Shown: piece by piece, positions 9,408 to 20,561 of the stretch | Layout of the letters: every line of letters starts with the position of its first letter | Numbering within the stretch: position 1 is the first letter of the stretch | DNA from: CBDHFF01 sp965262395 | Lineage (GTDB): Bacteria; Pseudomonadota; Alphaproteobacteria; Rickettsiales; Anaplasmataceae | NCBI GenBank assembly: GCA_965262395.1 | Contig: OZ253531.1 | Location: forward strand, 124,001-188,000 | Reading direction: 5' to 3' | DNA length: 64,000 bases | The notes under the pieces: model-generated | Told to the model about the DNA's origin: nothing | Database searches by the model: none | The model's input: the letters and a program-made list of their open reading frames with translations, nothing else | Made by a program: the position numbers and the translations under genes

Positions 9408-10396
9408 ATGAGGTTAGTTCAAATTACACTGTGCAATGTACCTTTCATGGACAGAATAGTAGTAAAATTCCTACCAAATGCTGGATTGTTACCAATTATA
9501 GGAGTAAATTGCTCTGGAAAGACTAGTTTATTAAATCTCATGTCACGAGTATTGAATGACATGTTCAATCTTGCTCCTGAGTTGAATGATAGTCACAAAA
9601 TTGTGGAAGAGAATGTTCCCATCACAGCAGAATTAGAAATAAAATTAACTGAACAAGTAAAGCAAAAAATCTTAAGCCTGAATGAAAATGCGGATATACC
9701 AATAAAGATAATATCTTACACTTACGGTATAAAGTCTCACGTTTTATGAATAAAGATTTCAATGCCAATAGAGATCGTGGCAGACCAATGGGATATTACT
9801 ATTATACAGCACGCCTGCAAGGATTGTGATGCCCTGAAATCAAAGTCAAAGATGGACCACACGTGGTAATATTACACGATGAATCCATTATTCAGCCAAT
9901 AATGAACATTCTAAAATTACATTACACAAGGAGGCATTATTTTATCGCTCTACCAATGAGTAATAGAAGCAACTTCCCTGAAATAATATTCGTATACCCA
10001 GACATCAAGGGATTTAGTGATGGTATTAAACAAAATATAGATAATATAAGAAAAAGTCATCATACATGCACAGTAATGATAAATGCAGTGGACGCAGCTA
10101 TTGTTAAACCATTGAAAGACGCCGACACAATAGATAAATTTATCAAGCAGTATAACGATAAGAATAATCTAATATTTGTAGATTGCATTGATATGATAGT
10201 TGCTGATATGAAAGGACTTGAGTGCCAAAAAGATGCGTTCTTTAAGATATTAAGTAGAAATACAGACACAGAATTTGTTCACTCTACATTAGAAAATATA
10301 AAAAGATATTTGAATGATAGAATTATACCCTGCTGGGACATGATTAATAATATAAAAGAAAGGAGAACTGCAAGCACAAAGCTGTTTGCGAACTAG
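9408..10396 (+). pseudogene. Frameshifted AAA/ABC-type ATPase
   Basis: Remnant of an ATPase resembling the AAA_21/OLD group. The first open part (9408-9749) starts MRLVQITLCNVPFMDRIVVKF and has a Walker A GVNCSGKTS at residues 32-40. The frame is lost near 9700-9725. The continuing frame reads YKVSRFMNKDFNANRDRG, meets TGA at 9827-9829, and goes on as KVKDGPHVVILHDESIIQP to 10,396. No Walker B or TOPRIM motif is readable in the second part, although NLIFVDCIDMIVADM at about 10,160-10,210 may be a degenerate Walker B. One frameshift and one stop mean it is inactive unless expressed as pieces. Confidence 0.65.
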
Positions 10397-10410
10397 GGGA
10401 AAGCTTCTGC

Positions 10411-10737
10411 ATGAAGTGCAAAGAATCCAGAATGCCCCATAAAAAAATATTGGGTGCATTAGTGCTGGCAGATAAAATTCAGACAAAATCATACTGCTCC
10501 AAATGTCAAAGCAGAATGCACAGAATTTATAAATGGGCTGATTATCCTGAATTGCAAAGATTGTTCGACCTGGTGGCATTAGACAAACGTGCGTTTTCCA
10601 GCGTAAACACTCAACTTAATGAGCATCATCCTTGCCCTTATTTGAGCATAAAAACATACAACTTTCTCAGCTTGACGGTACAAAATTCACTGAGAAAGAG
10701 GTTGCAAATACATAGCCAAGAAACAAATTCTTATTAG
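10411..10737 (+). CDS. Small ORF, possibly a chimeric gene remnant
   Basis: A 108-codon frame, basic and Cys-containing (SYCSKCQSRMHRIYKWADY), with no recognisable family. Its middle (DKRAFSSVNTQLNEHHPC) matches the dispersed fragment also seen at 600-690 and 39,056-39,100. This suggests it is a patchwork of decayed sequences rather than a conserved gene. No clear ribosome binding site. Confidence 0.3.
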   Translation: MKCKESRMPHKKILGALVLADKIQTKSYCSKCQSRMHRIYKWADYPELQRLFDLVALDKRAFSSVNTQLNEHHPCPYLSIKTYNFLSLTVQNSLRKRLQIHSQETNSY

Positions 10738-10840
10738 AACCTGAGAGACAAAAATTCACTAAAATTACAAACACATAGCCAAGAAACAAATATCCGACAG
10801 CACAGAATCCACTGAAACAAAAGGCCGCAAATACTGAGCT

Positions 10841-11929
10841 GGCCAATCAGAAAACAACCGTCAAAAAGATAAAATATAATGCCAAGAATGAGCGAATAAA
10901 ATACGATTACAGGCTGCATATTACTCGAGCCATGAAGAAAAATAGGAAGACAGTTTTGGCGATATTGGAGCATCTGCGAAGGCTTGAAATCCACCTATAG
11001 TTTTAGACCTTCAGCGGCTTCAATAAGCATATTGCGGACACATATATAACCCACTTAATTAACTCAAAATCACTGACATATGTGTCAAATAATCTCAGAG
11101 AATTACGCTGTTTTCTTGCTTGGCTGGAAAGACAGAAACACTATAAAATCAGGATAAAATATAACGATATCGACTATTTAAATCTCTCCAAAAATCAGCA
11201 ACGAGCAGCAAAAGCCACTAATTATCAGCCATGCTACAGCTATAAAGAAATTATAAATACTATTGCACAAATGCCCTATAAGCACTTAATCCAGAGGCGT
11301 GACAAGGCAATTATTGCTCTACAAACTTGCTGTGGATCAAGGGTTGCGGAGCTTAAAACTCTGAAGATTAAAAATATAATTGCAAAAGACGGGCAATATT
11401 TTTTAGATATAAATCCCAGAGATATAAGCGTAAAATTTGCCAAATCAAGGCAAGTCAGTTTCATGAATTTCAAAGAGCTGCTCAAGCTAATAATTGACTG
11501 GAAAAATCTGTTAAAATCTACCTATAATTTCACCAAAAATGATCCATTATTCCCTAAGATGGAGAATAATTAGAACCAACAAAATCTGCTGGAAATACAC
11601 CTCACAAAAGCAGTAATACGCTCCAATTCGACCCTTGCGAACATCTTCAAAAATGCCTTCACATAGGCTGGAAATCCATATTACCGAGTGCATAATTTCA
11701 GGCACACCATGGCACATTTTGCGGCCGATCAATCCCCGAATTTTCTCAATGCGACCAGGAAATCCCTGGGTCATTCCTCAATTGACACCACCCTGCACAG
11801 CTACGGACAGCCATCCCACAAGGAGCAGCACGCATTATCGGCAGGACAGAAACTTGCGTGAATGATGCTGATCATTGACCAGCTACCATCCAGAAATTTA
11901 GCACCCTGTGTTGCAATATCAGCAGGACA
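10841..11929. repeat. Left ~1.1 kb inverted repeat of the island
   Basis: Almost identical to the reverse complement of 44,600-45,768, starting GGCCAATCAGAAAACAACC here and ending AGCAGGACA. The right copy is 80 bp longer because of an internal tandem duplication. Both carry the same dead tyrosine-recombinase gene, so they were duplicated after, or along with, its inactivation. Confidence 0.93.
11009..11860 (+). pseudogene. Tyrosine recombinase/integrase, inactivated (left copy)
   Basis: A XerC/D-type site-specific recombinase. The frame opens at about 11,009 (FSGFNKHIADTYITHL, end of the core-binding domain) and runs to 11,573. It includes the catalytic-domain start RRDKAIIALQTCCGSRVAELKTL, where the first catalytic Arg normally lies in G-x-R-x-x-E-L, and then stops at PLFPKMENN. 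The catalytic tail is found downstream in another frame at about 11,690-11,810: HNFRHTMAHFAADQSP, KSLGHSSIDTTLHSY, i.e. the H-x-x-R, LGH and Tyr region. The N-terminus is missing and at least one frameshift separates the halves, so it is inactive. Confidence 0.85.
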
Positions 11930-11992
11930 GGAAGTTTTCAGTTAAAAAGAAAGAGAAATAATTAACAATTTAACTTTATTTCATGGTTTGGA

Positions 11993-12021
11993 TTGCAAAA
12001 TAAAGTAATTAGTATTATAAT
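11993..12021 (+). promoter_or_regulatory. Family promoter, gene A
   Basis: TTGCAA at 11,993-11,998, 17-bp spacer, TATAAT at 12,016-12,021. Same arrangement as upstream of the six other family genes. Confidence 0.85.
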
Positions 12022-12060
12022 ACTAATCAATAATGATCTAATTATGTATGGAGGAAGATA

Positions 12061-15000
12061 ATGGATAATCTTGCACTGTTATTGAGTAGAGTCATTACAA
12101 TAGAGGGGGCTATTCAGGTACACTGGAACAGCGATGATGGAAAATCAGTATCTATATATATAAATATAAATACAAAAGACGATAATGCATTGCGTACTTT
12201 TTGTATAGAGGCAGTTGCTATAATTAACCATGCAGAGATGGTAGATGGAACGTGCAAAAAGAATGAATTATATCCTGAATTTTTCATGGATCCGGAGCCA
12301 TGCATACGGGGAAGTATAAAGAAAAAAGGCAATCAATCGACAATAGAACTGACAATCGGATCGATAGATCTATCCTCTGAAGAGGGGCATACGATAATAA
12401 TCAATGGCGAACTTGATATTTTTCCTAATCAGCCTGGTAAGTACATAATCAGTGATATTAAAGCTACAGTACAAGAGATACTAGATCAATCATCCGCAAC
12501 TTTATCAGGATTAGAATCAAGCTATTCAGGAACAGTACAAGGAGCCTCCTTTGCACCAAGCTTCGACACACACTTTAGTTCGTTTGATGGTAATGCAGAT
12601 GCAACACAAGGAGGTTCCCGTGCGCTAGAATCATGTGTGCAATATGGTTCTCCTGTGGATGATATTACAAGTATAGAACCGCCCTATCCAATACCCAGCG
12701 CTTCTCGAGAGATTTCACATGGAGCAGCGCCTACTCACATACAGCTCTATCCAGAAAATCATCAGGACGCAGCACTAACTTTGATGGACTCTAGTAGCCA
12801 ATATACGAGCTCAGATTGGAGCCTGACCACAGCTCAGGGAGGGCTGCCTCAAGATCAGGACGGAACGCCTCGAGACCAAAAGGGGACACCGCCTAATTTT
12901 TTAGAACAACAGGCAAGTCGCTTAAGAAAACGTCAATATTATGAAGATGAAGATGAAAATGAAGTTCCTACAAAATATAGAAGGGTGGACAGCGAATCAC
13001 AATTATATAACAGAGATGATTCAACTGCAGAACAAATAGGCTACTCTTTGCAAATACTGAATCAGACACAAGGTAGTTCGTTTCATGATATTACAGGTGA
13101 AGAACAAGAAGGTTTACCCGAGCTAGACTACTCCGCGCGAGCACTGGATTATACACAATATAGTTCGTTTTATGGTGCTGTAGGTGCAGGACTGGATTGC
13201 TTAGAATCCAACACTGATCAAGAGGTTGTATATGGAATAGCGCCTAATGGCGTGCAGCCTTATTTAGGAGATTACACTAATGGCGCAACGCCAACGTTGA
13301 TGGATTACAGCGCCCAATGTATGACCTCAAATCAGGATATGCCCACAACCCAGACCTGGACGACTCAAGATCAGAGATGGAGTATGCCCAATCCTTTAGA
13401 CCAATCAACAAGTTACTCAACTGAGTATCAATCTCCTGATTCTGCAGCTGAAGATGTAGTCGTGATGAAAAAACATGGAATGAGAAGTAAGGCACCCCAG
13501 TTACAGCAGGCTCCGGTAGCGCCAGCTGGCCAATATACTGGAGCCGGCCCAAGCGGCCGTGAGTACCAGGGTATGTTCCCTGCTCTGCTAGGGGGAAATG
13601 CATACCCCACATCTCGCTTAACTCAGGCTAATACAACAAGAGTAGGACGGCACAAAGTACGCCAGACTAATGCTAAAGGACAAAAAAACCAAACAAAAGG
13701 TCTCATTACTACAGATAAATCTACGATGACAGGGCGTGCAAAAAATCGAAAATCAAAAATTACTGTAGAGAACGATGTACAGACACTGCCTATAGGAGAT
13801 CAAACGTTCAAACTTATTTCTGATACAGATGGGATGAAACTGCATATAGGAGGACAAGAATTCGAATTTATTTCTGATACAGATGGGATGAAACTGCATA
13901 TAGGAGGACAAGAATTCGAATTTATTCCTGATAAATGTAGGGTAGTACTGTGTAGAGAAAGCATAAAGTTCAGAGTTACTGTAGAGAAAGATGGGATAAT
14001 ACTTCATAAAATCGCAGAAGGAGAAGAAGCAGCAACAGAATTCAGACTTGCTTTGACAGAAGAAAATGCTATTGGATATAATGTTTTCTATAGTATAGAA
14101 TATGATTCCTGGACTTCAGGAAAAGGAGCTTCTGAGATTCGCATAAAGCAAGGTGTGACTGCAATATATCTATACCATGACCCAGCATTAATTGTGCACG
14201 GCAAGGGGCAATCAATCTGTAGGCCGCAGTTACTGGTATATAACACCATATGTCAAGTACTAGATAAGTCTATAATAAGTTTCATTCAAGAATATATGCA
14301 ACGTCCTATAGAAGAGTTTAAAGCACAAACTACAAAGGAAAGTACCAACACACTCTATCAATATGTACTATTAACCGCCGCGTTATTCAAAGTTACTCGG
14401 AGTAATCGTAGTAACATTCTAGGGCTCACGATAGAAGATAAGACTAAAGGCAGGAATAAAGGTAAAGGCAGGAATAAAGGTAAAGGCAGGAATAAAGGTA
14501 ATCCTGAAATTCAGCAAGGTAGAAATAATCTTGAGACTTATGAAAAAGCATTAGTAGTTCTGCAATCTGCATCATCGTTCTTACAGAACCTCCTAAGGGA
14601 GCGGGAGAGGGCCTCAAAGACAGACAAAGGTTATTGTAATCTATACTTAACTATATACAGCATAGAAAGACATTTCTTGCCAATTATACTAGAACACGCA
14701 TTATTGATGTTAAGCACTACACAAATATTTGACCCAAAGATTAAAAGAACTGATAGAACATGTAAAGAATTACTTGAAGCGATATATACGCAGGCGCTTC
14801 AAGATGAACGATTAGAGGAGTCTCTTGAAAAGAGATTTGCAAGTGCTCTTTTAGATGACAGCCTCTCATTAACCCTATCTGCCCGCGCAACTGTCAATAT
14901 AGGGCTGCGTATGTATATCAAGAAGCATAGTAATCAGGATGACTATACTTTCGATCAGATACCAACCCTCTCTAGTACTCAGATCAATACAGTCTTAGTT

Positions 15001-15684
15001 GTGCTAGATTCCATACTTCATTTTCGTGGGAACATGATGGACGATCCTTGCCCTTTAAACCAGCTTGTTCGTGACAGGTATTCATCTAGCCAGCACAAGC
15101 TCCAGAGGCAGAAGGAGAGGCAGAAGGAGAAGTGCCTAGCTCGTGTTCTCGAACAAAATGAATATGGACATACAGAAGAATCATTGCTTATTATGGCAAT
15201 CGATAGAGAAGCACAAAATCAAGATGCATTAGAGAGGTACGTGCAACAAGCAGAAGCTAAGCATCAATTATACATAAAGGAAGCAATAACAACACTCATC
15301 CCGTTGCTAATGCGCCGAATAATTAATGCATCCCATGGAGACCGTTTTAGCACTATAGAGGTTACAAAGAGTATACGCGAAGAAATCACTGTTGGTACAA
15401 GGTATGAAGATTATCCGCGATTAGAATTAATAGCAATACTTACAATGCTAGAAAATGTCCTGCTTAATCCTGCGAAATTTGCTAGAATAGATCCAGGTCA
15501 AGCTGAAGAAGTAGAACAGACAATGCCAGAATATAACCCCAGCACTTTGTCTGACGCAGTCTCTGGCTTCGAGGAAGTAGGACAAGTACCACAGGAAACT
15601 CAATCTTGCCGCGCTGTTGAGCTTGTTGGGCTTCTTACTAAACCTTCTACGGCATACTACTATGCCCAGCAACATTTTACATAG
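12061..15684 (+). CDS. Large NLS-bearing paralog A, candidate effector
   Basis: A 1207-aa member of the seven-gene family in this island. SD GGAGGA at 12,050-12,055 fixes the ATG. Residues 1-145 form the shared beta-rich domain (ININ-type strands, MDPEPCIRGSIKKKG, HTIIINGELDIF). Residues 150-560 are Gln/Ser/Pro-rich and disordered-looking, with a basic bipartite cluster RKRQYY...KYRRVD at about 289-309. A 19-aa unit (DTDGMKLHIGGQEFEFI) is repeated at about 580-620, and a 6-aa Lys/Gly/Arg/Asn repeat lies near 800. The helical C-terminal half carries the family module FLPIILEHALLML (about 871) and a second, LIPLLMRRIIN (about 1080). No signal peptide or membrane helix, so export would need a type IV or similar system. 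Function unknown; host-nucleus targeting is inferred only from the basic clusters. Confidence 0.75.
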   Translation: MDNLALLLSRVITIEGAIQVHWNSDDGKSVSIYININTKDDNALRTFCIEAVAIINHAEMVDGTCKKNELYPEFFMDPEPCIRGSIKKKGNQSTIELTIGSIDLSSEEGHTIIINGELDIFPNQPGKYIISDIKATVQEILDQSSATLSGLESSYSGTVQGASFAPSFDTHFSSFDGNADATQGGSRALESCVQYGSPVDDITSIEPPYPIPSASREISHGAAPTHIQLYPENHQDAALTLMDSSSQYTSSDWSLTTAQGGLPQDQDGTPRDQKGTPPNFLEQQASRLRKRQYYEDEDENEVPTKYRRVDSESQLYNRDDSTAEQIGYSLQILNQTQGSSFHDITGEEQEGLPELDYSARALDYTQYSSFYGAVGAGLDCLESNTDQEVVYGIAPNGVQPYLGDYTNGATPTLMDYSAQCMTSNQDMPTTQTWTTQDQRWSMPNPLDQSTSYSTEYQSPDSAAEDVVVMKKHGMRSKAPQLQQAPVAPAGQYTGAGPSGREYQGMFPALLGGNAYPTSRLTQANTTRVGRHKVRQTNAKGQKNQTKGLITTDKSTMTGRAKNRKSKITVENDVQTLPIGDQTFKLISDTDGMKLHIGGQEFEFISDTDGMKLHIGGQEFEFIPDKCRVVLCRESIKFRVTVEKDGIILHKIAEGEEAATEFRLALTEENAIGYNVFYSIEYDSWTSGKGASEIRIKQGVTAIYLYHDPALIVHGKGQSICRPQLLVYNTICQVLDKSIISFIQEYMQRPIEEFKAQTTKESTNTLYQYVLLTAALFKVTRSNRSNILGLTIEDKTKGRNKGKGRNKGKGRNKGNPEIQQGRNNLETYEKALVVLQSASSFLQNLLRERERASKTDKGYCNLYLTIYSIERHFLPIILEHALLMLSTTQIFDPKIKRTDRTCKELLEAIYTQALQDERLEESLEKRFASALLDDSLSLTLSARATVNIGLRMYIKKHSNQDDYTFDQIPTLSSTQINTVLVVLDSILHFRGNMMDDPCPLNQLVRDRYSSSQHKLQRQKERQKEKCLARVLEQNEYGHTEESLLIMAIDREAQNQDALERYVQQAEAKHQLYIKEAITTLIPLLMRRIINASHGDRFSTIEVTKSIREEITVGTRYEDYPRLELIAILTMLENVLLNPAKFARIDPGQAEEVEQTMPEYNPSTLSDAVSGFEEVGQVPQETQSCRAVELVGLLTKPSTAYYYAQQHFT

Positions 15685-15739
15685 CAATCAATCCTTATCC
15701 AGTCGAAATTGGATCTTCAATGAATCAATTTGACCATGC

Positions 15740-15879
15740 AAAACCGTATATAGCAGATAGAGACTAGCATAAATTTATCTATGATTTGTCATATAAAGTT
15801 AGTCATTTTCTATATACAATATAGAAAAATTATAAGATAATTCTTTATAGCAAGTGATCGCAGTAGAAATCATTCATAG
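15740..15879 (-). repeat. Dispersed ~130-bp repeat, inverse copy
   Basis: Reverse complement of 6480-6612. It lies in the gene-free stretch 15,685-16,073, in which I see no gene and no clear terminator. Confidence 0.65.
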
Positions 15880-16236
15880 TGCAGACGTGTCATGGATTCA
15901 GAAATTACAGACAACAAATAACTGCCTCAATTTGATGCTATATAGATAATTAGCATCCTTACTTGTAATGCTATTTAAGGAGCACTAATTGCCTCAATAC
16001 TTATGATTGTCCCGTGAGGGAAGTAGAGACCAAATTTGCCGCCTCGTTCAGAGGAAATGGATAAAACGATATAAAACCCTCTCCTTCGAGGATTGGGAGG
16101 AGTATATCATTTTGCAAAGATTAAATTCACAAAAATTAACGCATATCAGACAACATTCAGACAACATTCAGACAACATAATTATTATAAAAGTGTAATAT
16201 AAACGACCTACATAAAGTATATATAGTTAACTAATA

Positions 16237-16631
16237 TTTTTCCAACATGATCTGTGTGAGCGCTCTTATTGAAGCTTAAATCCCTGCTGCTGCTTTCGTG
16301 TAGGCGGTAATTTGCTTTTTCCAACATGATCTGTGTGAGCGCTCTTATTGAAGCTTGAATCCCTGCTGCTGCTTTCGTGTAGGCGGTAATTTGCTTTTTC
16401 CAACATGATCTGTGTGAGCGCTCTTATTGAAGCTTAAATCCCTGCTGCTGCTTTCGTGTAGGCGGTAATTTGCTTTTTCCAACATGATCTGCGTGAGCGC
16501 TCTTATTGAAGCTTGAATCCCTGCTGCTGCCTTCGTGTAGGCGGTAATTTGCTTTTTCCAACATGATCTGTGTGAGCGCTCTTATTGAAGCTTAAATCCC
16601 TGCTGCTGCTTTCGTGTAGGCGGTAATTTGC
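16237..16631 (+). repeat. 79-bp tandem repeat, 5 copies
   Basis: Units begin at 16,237, 16,316, 16,395, 16,474 and 16,553; same sequence as the array at 1412-1727. Copies differ by single substitutions (GAAGCTTAAAT versus GAAGCTTGAAT) that are distributed differently from copy 1, showing unit shuffling. Confidence 0.95.
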
Positions 16632-16700
16632 TTGTGAGAAATTGACAATATAGGTTAGAGATCTTAAGATTAAAGAAGTTAATTTATTAGCAAACATATT

Positions 16701-18001
16701 ATGTCGCAGAATACTCAAACAGCAAAATTGAATGGTTGTAAAGTATACAGATGTATAACAACAGGGGAAAATTCAAACGCTCTGTTTGTTGAAAAAGCTG
16801 GGAAGTTTTACAGATGTCTTGAGGGCAGGAAGATTGCAGAATTTCCCACTGAGAATATGGGCACTGCTCGAAGTGAAGATCATTATAAATTTTATCTTAC
16901 ACCACAGCATGTGGCTCGAGATGATCAGCTTCATGAGATCGTTTTCACAGTCAATGGAGAAGAAGTTAGAGTTACTCCTGATCAATCAAAAAAGAGGATG
17001 GATGAGAAACGAATTACTGTGTTGCCATTAAGCGAAGCAGAGGAAGTTGCTCACAATGACTCACAAGAATCTGCTCTTCAGACTACGGGAGCTCACTCTT
17101 GTTATGTAGGTTACGTTCCTAGGAAGAGTATAATATGTAAGGATAGATTAGGCCCTGCACGTGTTGCATATCATGCAAAATATTTTACATTAATAGAACC
17201 ACGAGGTAGTGAAGCACATCCTGATATATTAGAACCAGGAAATGATGTATGTACATGGGAATATAGAAGACACTATAAGGAGATTGTTTTGTCTCAGATT
17301 GTCCATGCACTGGGCTGCGGTACTAAGACTCACACTCAAAAGATTACAGATAATACTACTAAGAAAGAAGAATTATGGCTCCTGTCTAAGGATGATTTGG
17401 GTAAAGATGAGGAATATAATTTTGGTCATTGGATGAATGGGATATTTGATGACGATAACACTGCTATATTAGAGAAGGTAGATAACAGTAGTCAAATTAT
17501 GATATGTAATGATCTGATTGGTAAGAGAGACCCCGTCCAGAATATGGGGTTCATGTATAACCAGGCAACAGGAAAACATCGTTTGGTTAGTTTTGACTGC
17601 GAACTTTGTAATATGCAGAATAAGGATTATGAAGTGTTTGAATCAGTGCTAAAGCGCTTCCCTGATTTATCGCCTAAAAGGCAACAGAAAATACTCCGTA
17701 TCTTGTATGTGATTCAGAATATGAACTTTTCAGCGATGATCGAATCTTTGCCCATTAGATCATTGCCTGGTACGTTCACGAAAGAGATTGAAGGTTGGGT
17801 AGCAAATGATGCAGGTTGCTAGCGGAGTCTGCACAGCGCATGCTAGATATTATTAAAATGGAATATCCTGATATATATACGGCATTGCAACAGTATGAAA
17901 AAGGATTGGAGCCATCTACTTTTAGTTTTATTGCAAATCAGGATGAAAAATCACTGCAATTGGAGGCAATAGATGGTGTATCCTGCTGTTCATTACAATA
18001 A
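16701..18001 (+). pseudogene. Frameshifted copy of the 434-aa module protein
   Basis: Nearly identical to 1797-3101, but four bases are missing near 17,813 (after VANDAG). The frame ends at TAG 17,820-17,822, giving 373 codons. The last 60 codons remain readable in another frame from 17,816 to 18,001 (SAQRMLDIIKMEYPDIYTALQQ). Apart from this, only a handful of substitutions separate the copies, so inactivation is very recent. It could still make a truncated protein. Confidence 0.85.
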
Positions 18002-18029
18002 GATGCATCCTACCCTTTATTATCAGCCA

Positions 18030-18430
18030 ATCAGGATAAAAAATCACTGCAATTGGCGACAATAGATGGTGCATCCTACTGTTTATTATAATAAAAAGCT
18101 GCGTGGCCATCCACCACTGCAGTGAGTGAGATAGGAATGAAAAATCACTGCAATTGGCGGCAATGGATGGTGTATCCTACTGTTTATTATAATAAAAAGC
18201 TGCGTGGCCATCCACCACTGCAGTGAGTGAGATAGGAATGAAAAATCACTGCAATTGGCGACAATGGATGGTGTATCCTGCTGTTTATTACAATAAAAAG
18301 CTGCGTGGCCATCCACCACTGCAGTGAGTGAGATAGGAATGAAAAATCACTGCAATTGGCGGCAATGGATGGTGTATCCTACTGTTTATTACAATAAAAA
18401 GCTGCGTGGCCATCCACCGCTGCAGTGAGT
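18030..18430 (+). repeat. 101-bp tandem repeat, about 4 copies
   Basis: Marker ATAGGAATGAAAAATCACTG at 18,131, 18,232 and 18,333, period 101, with a degenerate first copy. Same unit as 3105-3435, one copy longer. Confidence 0.9.
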
Positions 18431-18549
18431 GGGAGTGTCAACTTTCTCTTGATCACTGTATGTCACTCTTAGTAAAATTGCTTGTTGACTGCATTCTGTA
18501 TACACCATACTTACTGATTCAGTAATCAGACTCTATCTTGGTATAAAAA

Positions 18550-18831
18550 TTACTTCTTATGTGGATATGTGTCTGATTTTTCTCTATTTGCTTTTGTATT
18601 CAGAGGTTGCAAGTTATCCAACCCATCCTTTCCACCCTTTGATTTCGGCTTTATATGATCCCTCTCCCAAGCATACTCACCTTTAGTGCCATGAGAGGCG
18701 CGTCGTATTTTCTTTCCTTCGCAATCTTTACGCCAAACATTAGGGTTTTCACCATTAATTATTTTACCCTTCTTCCATACTTTATCTGTTATGGTGTTAC
18801 CACCCCGTGCTGTATCTTTTTTATTCGACAT
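18550..18831 (-). CDS. Small HNH endonuclease
   Basis: A 93-aa HNH nuclease-like protein. The motif is WERDHIKPKSKGG followed by LDNLQPLNTKANREKS: His59 with Asp58, Asn73 and Asn82 give the H-N-N/H pattern of the beta-beta-alpha metal fold. The N-terminal 55 residues (NPNVWRKDCEGKKIRR) have no zinc Cys pairs. A GGAGAC ribosome binding site precedes the ATG. Such short HNH proteins occur as stand-alone nucleases in phages and mobile elements. The last ~90 bp lie inside the duplicated module, and their copy is fused to the OLD-family gene at 3549. The intact length and motif suggest it may be active. Confidence 0.85.
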   Translation of the reverse strand: MSNKKDTARGGNTITDKVWKKGKIINGENPNVWRKDCEGKKIRRASHGTKGEYAWERDHIKPKSKGGKDGLDNLQPLNTKANREKSDTYPHKK

Positions 18832-19016
18832 TAAAGTCTCCTTATTTGAAAAATTTATAATTTGAATACATAAAACATAGCCGTATGTAGCCTTATGTGT
18901 ATATGATATAGTATCGAAGAAACGAATTTCAGGGCTAACCCTTAACCTTACCCAACATCACATCATTAGCCCGCTCGACTGACTCCCTGACAGAATCTAA
19001 ATTAATCTGGCTGATA

Positions 19017-20561
19017 TTGCAGCTTGGCTTTTATACCATGGTGCTCAACAAGGTTATGAATAAAACTAATGTGCATGTTGTGGCAATGACAGGATCATAC
19101 TTCCGTGGTGATCGTAGACCTATATTGCTTCCAGAAGATGAAAGTAAATTCACTGAAATTGTTTATACCTATTATGAACAGTTAAATGGCTACAAATATA
19201 TGAAGTACTTTAATATGGCCTATCATTTTTATGATGAATCATATATCGTGGCTTTAGGTAAAGTCCTAGACACCAACAAAAAAACTATTATACATATTCC
19301 TAATGTGAATTCCCGAGAGTCAACAGAAGATAAATATGATGCTGCCATCAAGATTATTGAGTTAATCGGTGATGAAATTTCTACCGATGAGCATGGTGTA
19401 AAGGTTGTAAAATCGAAAGATGGTCGGGTCTTGCGGATAGCCGATTTAGTGCAGGATCAAGTTGAATACCGGAAAAAAATTAAAGAATATTTAGCAAATA
19501 TAAGTAATAAAGATGATATTGACATCATAATTGCTCTTGGTATGGCCAAGGAAGGCTTTGATTGGGAATATTGCGAACATGCCATCACGATTGGACATCG
19601 TAGTTCATTTACAGAGGTAGTGCAAATAATTGGGCGATGCACCAGGGATTCTGAGGGAAAAGAATCGGCCGCATTTTCGCATATAATTCTGAATCCAGAA
19701 TCGGATAGGAACGAGATTGTTAAGTCAGTTAACGATTGTTTGAAAACCATAGCTTGTTCCCTATTAATGAAGCAAGTGATGAAAGAAGATGTGAAGTTTA
19801 TTTATAAAAAGTCCATAGTAATTGAAGAAAATAAATCAAATAGCGCAACAATAACTGAGAAAGACATAAGGAAAGCAAAAACATCTCAAATATATATTGA
19901 AGGAATGAAGAGGCCAAATGAGAGGGTTCAGGAGCTATATGATGCCACAAAGAATGATTTTAAGGCAAAAATATTACAGAATATTGATAAAAACTTCTTT
20001 TGTAGAGATAGTAATGATATCACAGAAATCACTCGACATAAGTTGCACAAATTAATTGAATTAGAGTACCCAGAACTTAAAACCACAGAGGAAATAGAAC
20101 AATTCAGACACCTATTACTGACTGAGATGGTTATCAAGGGATCTCGCATAACTCAAGAACAAGGCAAGGAATTTATTACATTTCTGAATGGAGTTTGCAG
20201 TGATATAAACGAGTTAAATATAGATTTGATTGAGTCAGTTAATCCATTTCAGGAGATATTTAATACTATTCAAGCTATATCAAAAGACTTTAGTGCAGAA
20301 TCATTTAAATTAATAATGGATGAGCTAAGCTCCAATAAAGAACTGGAGGTGACCAATGATGAGGCCATTAGAAGGTGGCCTGATATTAATAAATTCTACG
20401 ATAGATATAAGAAGCTGCCTGATTTCAGGGCAGATGATAAAGACGAGAGACGTTTGGCAACTATATTGCATTATGTAAAAAAGAAGGCTTTCCAAAATAA
20501 AGGTAGTAGTGATGATTTCATGATGATTTCAAGTAAAGGTAGTGGTGATGATTGCAGATAA
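19017..20561 (+). pseudogene. N-terminally truncated SF2 (DEAD/DEAH) helicase
   Basis: C-terminal two thirds of a superfamily 2 helicase. It starts at the motif III region (VVAMTGSYFRGD), continues with TIIHIPNVNSRESTEDKY, IIALGMAKEGFDWEYCEH (about residues 176-193) and motif VI QIIGRCTRD (about 203-211), and ends in a ~250-residue helical region. The RecA-like first domain with Walker A and DEAD/DEAH boxes is absent, so it cannot be an ATP-dependent helicase. TTG 19,017 or ATG 19,038 could start a remnant protein, but no good ribosome binding site is visible. The family is common in mobile and restriction loci, which fits the HNH neighbour. The 3' end overlaps the next small gene and is partly duplicated downstream. 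Confidence 0.75.

Larger units (their letters stand above)
16074..18643. repeat. Duplicated 2.6 kb module, copy 2
   Basis: Second copy of the module at 1246-3640, with five 79-mers and one more 101-mer. Here the right edge continues into a complete HNH endonuclease gene, so this copy shows the original right-hand context. Confidence 0.9.

Noticed and set aside
11547..11865. Short frames in the 3' part of the inverted integrase repeats
   Set aside because: They are out-of-frame or antisense readings of the dead integrase C-terminus; only the frame with HNFRHTMAHF and SLGHSS is meaningful.
18932..19020. Minus-strand frame reading INLDSVRESVERANDVMLGK upstream of the helicase remnant
   Set aside because: It reads like coding sequence but is under 30 codons, has no start and I cannot assign a family; too little to list as a gene.
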